A model generated the notes under the pieces. That model was not told where the DNA came from, did not search any database, and saw only the letters and a list, made by a program, of their open reading frames with translations. From Sycobia sp. Sy_11 (lineage: Eukaryota > Arthropoda > Insecta > Hymenoptera > Epichrysomallidae), in contig JACCIC010000018.1 of the NCBI GenBank assembly GCA_018907035.1, forward strand, positions 1,567,501 to 1,631,500: a stretch of 64,000 bases of DNA, read 5' to 3'. Shown here in pieces: positions 61,312-64,000 of the stretch. How positions within the stretch are numbered: the first letter of the stretch is position 1; every line of letters begins with the position of its first letter. The position numbers and the translations under genes were made by a program.

Positions 61312-61551
61312 ATGGCAAACCATTCGAAGAAGATGTTTAATTACTGTCTGTACTGCAGGACGATTCGAAGACAAAGCAGAAACAAAAGTTTCTATTTTAT
61401 CGATTCGAACAACGAAAGACAAAAATATGAATATCACCTTGCTAACTTAGGACAAAAATTAATTTATAACAGGAAGTATAAGTCATGGCCATCCTGTAAA
61501 CCAGTAGTAAAAGACAGTTGGGTTTCGACTAAAAATAACGTTTTCAGTTAA
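61312..61551 (+). CDS. Unrecognised small open frame (79 codons), possible gene or exon
   Basis: ATG-to-stop frame in AT-rich DNA with a fairly protein-like composition: an early NYCLYCRT (a CxxC pair), then basic and polar residues, then WPSCKP. No signal peptide, membrane segment or known domain is seen. There are no clear splice sites around it. A frame of this length is possible by chance, so the coding claim rests only on composition. No neighbouring gene supports it. Confidence 0.2.
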   Translation: MANHSKKMFNYCLYCRTIRRQSRNKSFYFIDSNNERQKYEYHLANLGQKLIYNRKYKSWPSCKPVVKDSWVSTKNNVFS

Positions 61552-62876
61552 TAGATATACGCTCCAAAGAATTGAAGATCATGAATTTTCAGCAATAATG
61601 GTCGTTTCAAACAATTGTCGCGACAATTGTACGTAATTTTCAAAGGAAAAAAATATCTCCAAACGTATCAAAGGATTTCCAAAATCGCCGATCATGATAC
61701 TCCACCGTAGTTCAAGAAACTATTCCCAATCCCCGCCGACACACTGCAATCAAATAGGAAACGAGCCTCTCCGTCGAAACCTTCGCGAAATTCGGCTTTT
61801 GCTCGCCCATGATGGAGAAAAATCATTCGCGTCGACGGGCAGACTTTACCGCAGACCCCACTCCCGCCCACTGACCCGTCACATTGCGGGCTATGCGAGC
61901 GATAGCGGCGCGCTCGCGATCGAGGGAGAAAGAGAGGGGGGTTGTGGGGGGGGGAGGGCTATCCGAAACGAGTGGACGCGTCAACGAGTTGCGAGCGATC
62001 TGTGCCGCAGCTTCACGGGTAATTCGTTCATTCCCGTCGTACGGACGACGAAGCGTCGAAAGCTCGAAGCCGGGCGAACAGAGCGAGGAAAAAAGATACT
62101 CAGAGAGAGGAGAGAGGGAGAGGGTGGAGAGAGCGCGGAAAATTCGGGGAACAGCCCCGACTGGTAGGCCACGTCAATGTGAAACCGCGTTTCGCACTTT
62201 ATGCCCATACATACGGGAATATAAATATAAACGCAGGCCGCGCGAACATCCGACGCAATTTATCCCCGAGCGAAATATGCCGGGCTATACAATGACTCGG
62301 GGGAATCCGACGATGGCCTAAGGCAACGGGGGAGGGGAAGGGGCGCGAGGGCGCGAGAGAAACGATAGGCGGAGAAAGCGCTGGGGGAAGCTTTCGGTGG
62401 GGAGCCTCTTCCCCGCCTCGCGGCAGTCGTCGTAACCCGTTCTCGCGTCATTATTACATTATTGCTTTGGGAGCTTTCACCGAAGCCGCCCCGGACATTT
62501 CGAATTCAATGGAACGCAGCGTGAAAGGATTCGGCGCGATTCGTTGGCCGGGGAAATTTCGGTTTCGGCGTCCGAGCGGTTGCAGCGTCGACGAAAGCCC
62601 CGAGGGCCTGTCGGATTGAAAAAAAAAAACAAAAAAAAAAACAAATCATCGAAACGTTACGTAACGCTAACGACGACGTAATTCCCGTGCTCGTCGGCGC
62701 TCGCGTTTAACTTGCATTTACGAGGCGAGCGCGACGATCAAAAATTTTCGCCCCTTCTGACCGCGACGGCGTATATATAGGTACTAAAAATAAGGATATA
62801 TGCTATCGAATGGTACAGGCAATTGTTTGAATCTCTCTGTACGTATACGATCGACCGGTGATAATACGCGACATAA
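61552..62876. other. Mixed then CpG-rich DNA
   Basis: CpG-rich from about 61780 to 62730 with purine-rich tracts (61922-61950, 62100-62135). Frames at 61694-62167 and 61884-62321 overlap in two phases, with no domain. Confidence 0.5.
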
Positions 62877-62915
62877 AGAGAGAGGGAGAGAGAGAGTGAG
62901 AGAGAGAGAGAGAGA
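62877..62915. repeat. Imperfect (GA)n tract
   Basis: GA with GGGA and GTGA interruptions. Confidence 0.85.
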
Positions 62916-63627
62916 AAAGAAACGAGAGTGGAAGATAAAAATTTAATTATTATACGGTCATTCGCCAAAGAACACATCACCGACGATAACACGCAGAATC
63001 CCCCAGCTTCCTTTATGAAATAAACAAGTTTTACGAGAGTCTCGAGAGTCAAAAGTTTCCAGACTATACATATATATAAAACGACATCGTTGCGACAGCG
63101 TGATTTTTCGACTTTTGTGAATATATATATATAACATTTTCACTCTTGCTGGCCTGGTAGTTCGGGTCGGGGCCGTTAAAAGTTCCTACTGTTAAAATAT
63201 AATTCCATCAACTTTTTACTGCACTTGAATGATTTGAATTTCACTTAATAAATTGTACTGAGCTATATACAGGGTTTAAAGTGCGCGTGACCAGTAATAA
63301 AAGTTACTGACTCTTTTTTACACTTTCTTGAAATATCGACGCGATACCATTGATCTTTAGTAATTTTCGTTGATTCCTTATTCTTTGGAAAATATACGTA
63401 TCAAAGTTGTCCTTTTGGTTCCTTCTTGAAAATTAATATTCAATTTATCGTTCGGCGCAGGCCTGCGACGGTTGAGAGTGCTTTAATTCGTACGAAATTA
63501 GATGGCGACCTTACCACATGTACTAATTTATATTTATTTAAAAATAAAAACCTTTCAAATATCGAACGAACGCTACAGATCAAGCTGGCATTCAGATAAA
63601 TTGGTGAAACATTTACAGCAACAAAAG

Positions 63628-63630
<3 letters not shown>
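62916..63630. other. Mixed to AT-rich DNA
   Basis: Short TA runs at 63068-63076 and 63120-63131. Nothing else. Confidence 0.6.

Positions 63631-63672
<42 letters not shown>
63631..63672. repeat. (TA)n microsatellite
   Basis: 42 bases, about 130 bases before MITE copy C. Confidence 0.95.
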
Positions 63673-63674
<2 letters not shown>

Positions 63675-63800
63675 CCGCAAAACATAAATATTTAGTGAAA
63701 CCTATAGTGAAAACTATAGTTTTCAATTAAAAAATAGCTGTGATTTCATTGCTAACAAACATTCAAGAAGATATTATTTTTAAAAATAGTTTTTTTTATT

Positions 63801-63910
63801 TCAGATTCTCTGCGTGGGTGATTATCAACAAGAACAGTCTCACTGTTATTGTATAATAATAAATATATTATTTTATAACAAACTGGAAGACCGATAAAAA
63901 TATTTATGAA
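63801..63910. mobile_element. Degenerate relative of the fold-back MITE (copy C), right arm only
   Basis: TTCAGATTCTCTGCGTGGGTGA, then ACAAGAACAGTCTCACTG, then GAAGACCGATAAAAATAT follow in the same order and spacing as the right arm of copy A. No left arm is visible upstream; instead there is a TA array at 63631-63672 and AT-rich DNA. The shared end motif GACCGATAAAAA supports one family. Confidence 0.6.
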
Positions 63911-64000
63911 TTTATGTTATTTTTTATCCACGTATATTACATTGGATGATAAATAATTTATTTTGTAATAATTTATAAATAAAACCCTTTATAATTTATT

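Noticed and set aside
1..64000. tRNA, rRNA, known insect microRNA, CRISPR array or operon
   Set aside because: I scanned for tRNA B-box (GGTTCGANTCC-like) words and for well-known insect microRNA sequences and saw none; there are no CRISPR-type spaced repeats or bacterial gene organisation. A covariance-model search would be needed to exclude diverged RNA genes.

Overview
This window looks like nuclear DNA from an insect, most probably a hymenopteran (ant, bee or wasp). The signs are very many TA, GA/CT and CA/TG microsatellites, sharp swings between AT-rich stretches and CpG-rich islets of about 1 kb, and relics of typical insect transposable elements: a 5'-truncated LINE, a mariner relic, a BEL/Pao-like solo LTR and a fold-back MITE family. 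I see no bacterial gene organisation, operon, CRISPR array, tRNA or rRNA. I cannot name the species, chromosome or neighbouring gene.

I find no intact protein-coding gene that I recognise. Almost all open frames fall into three groups: frames read through dinucleotide repeats (IYIYIY, SLSLSL, REREREK or HTHTHT peptides), long but meaningless frames in GC-rich islets where stop codons are rare (for example overlapping opposite-strand frames of 292 and 259 codons at 43.6-44.5 kb), and short frames in AT-rich DNA at lengths expected by chance. The window is best read as an intergenic desert or the inside of a very large intron. A few short unrecognised frames (26.5, 58.4 and 61.3 kb) are listed at low confidence.

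Layout: 0-4 kb is mixed sequence with TA, CA and GA arrays. At 4.1-4.6 kb there is a broken, internally deleted mariner transposase on the minus strand. At 6.1-6.5 kb there is a diverged direct repeat, and at 8.0-8.2 kb a probable solo LTR. From 9.8 to 14.6 kb the sequence is microsatellite-dense around a CpG-rich islet (10.4-10.9 kb). At 15.5-16.0 kb a 5'-truncated LINE on the minus strand keeps its A-tail and a 13-bp target-site duplication. From 16.9 to 23.7 kb two CpG-rich islets (16.9-17.7 and 22.7-23.7 kb) flank AT-rich DNA. At 24.4-24.75 kb there is a complete fold-back MITE, with partial relatives near 48.0 and 63.85 kb. From 25.7 to 33.3 kb there are many arrays. From 34.6 to 45.5 kb several CpG-rich islets carry long G runs, including a possible G-quadruplex cluster at 37.3-37.8 kb. 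From 45.5 to 64 kb AT-rich stretches alternate with islets at 48.5-49.2, 56.0-57.8, 58.4-59.5 and 61.8-62.7 kb.

There is no gene system to describe as working together. The biology that can be supported is transposon history (LINE retrotransposition, mariner decay, a small MITE family), microsatellite expansion, and CpG-rich islets that could be regulatory but cannot be proved so from this sequence alone.
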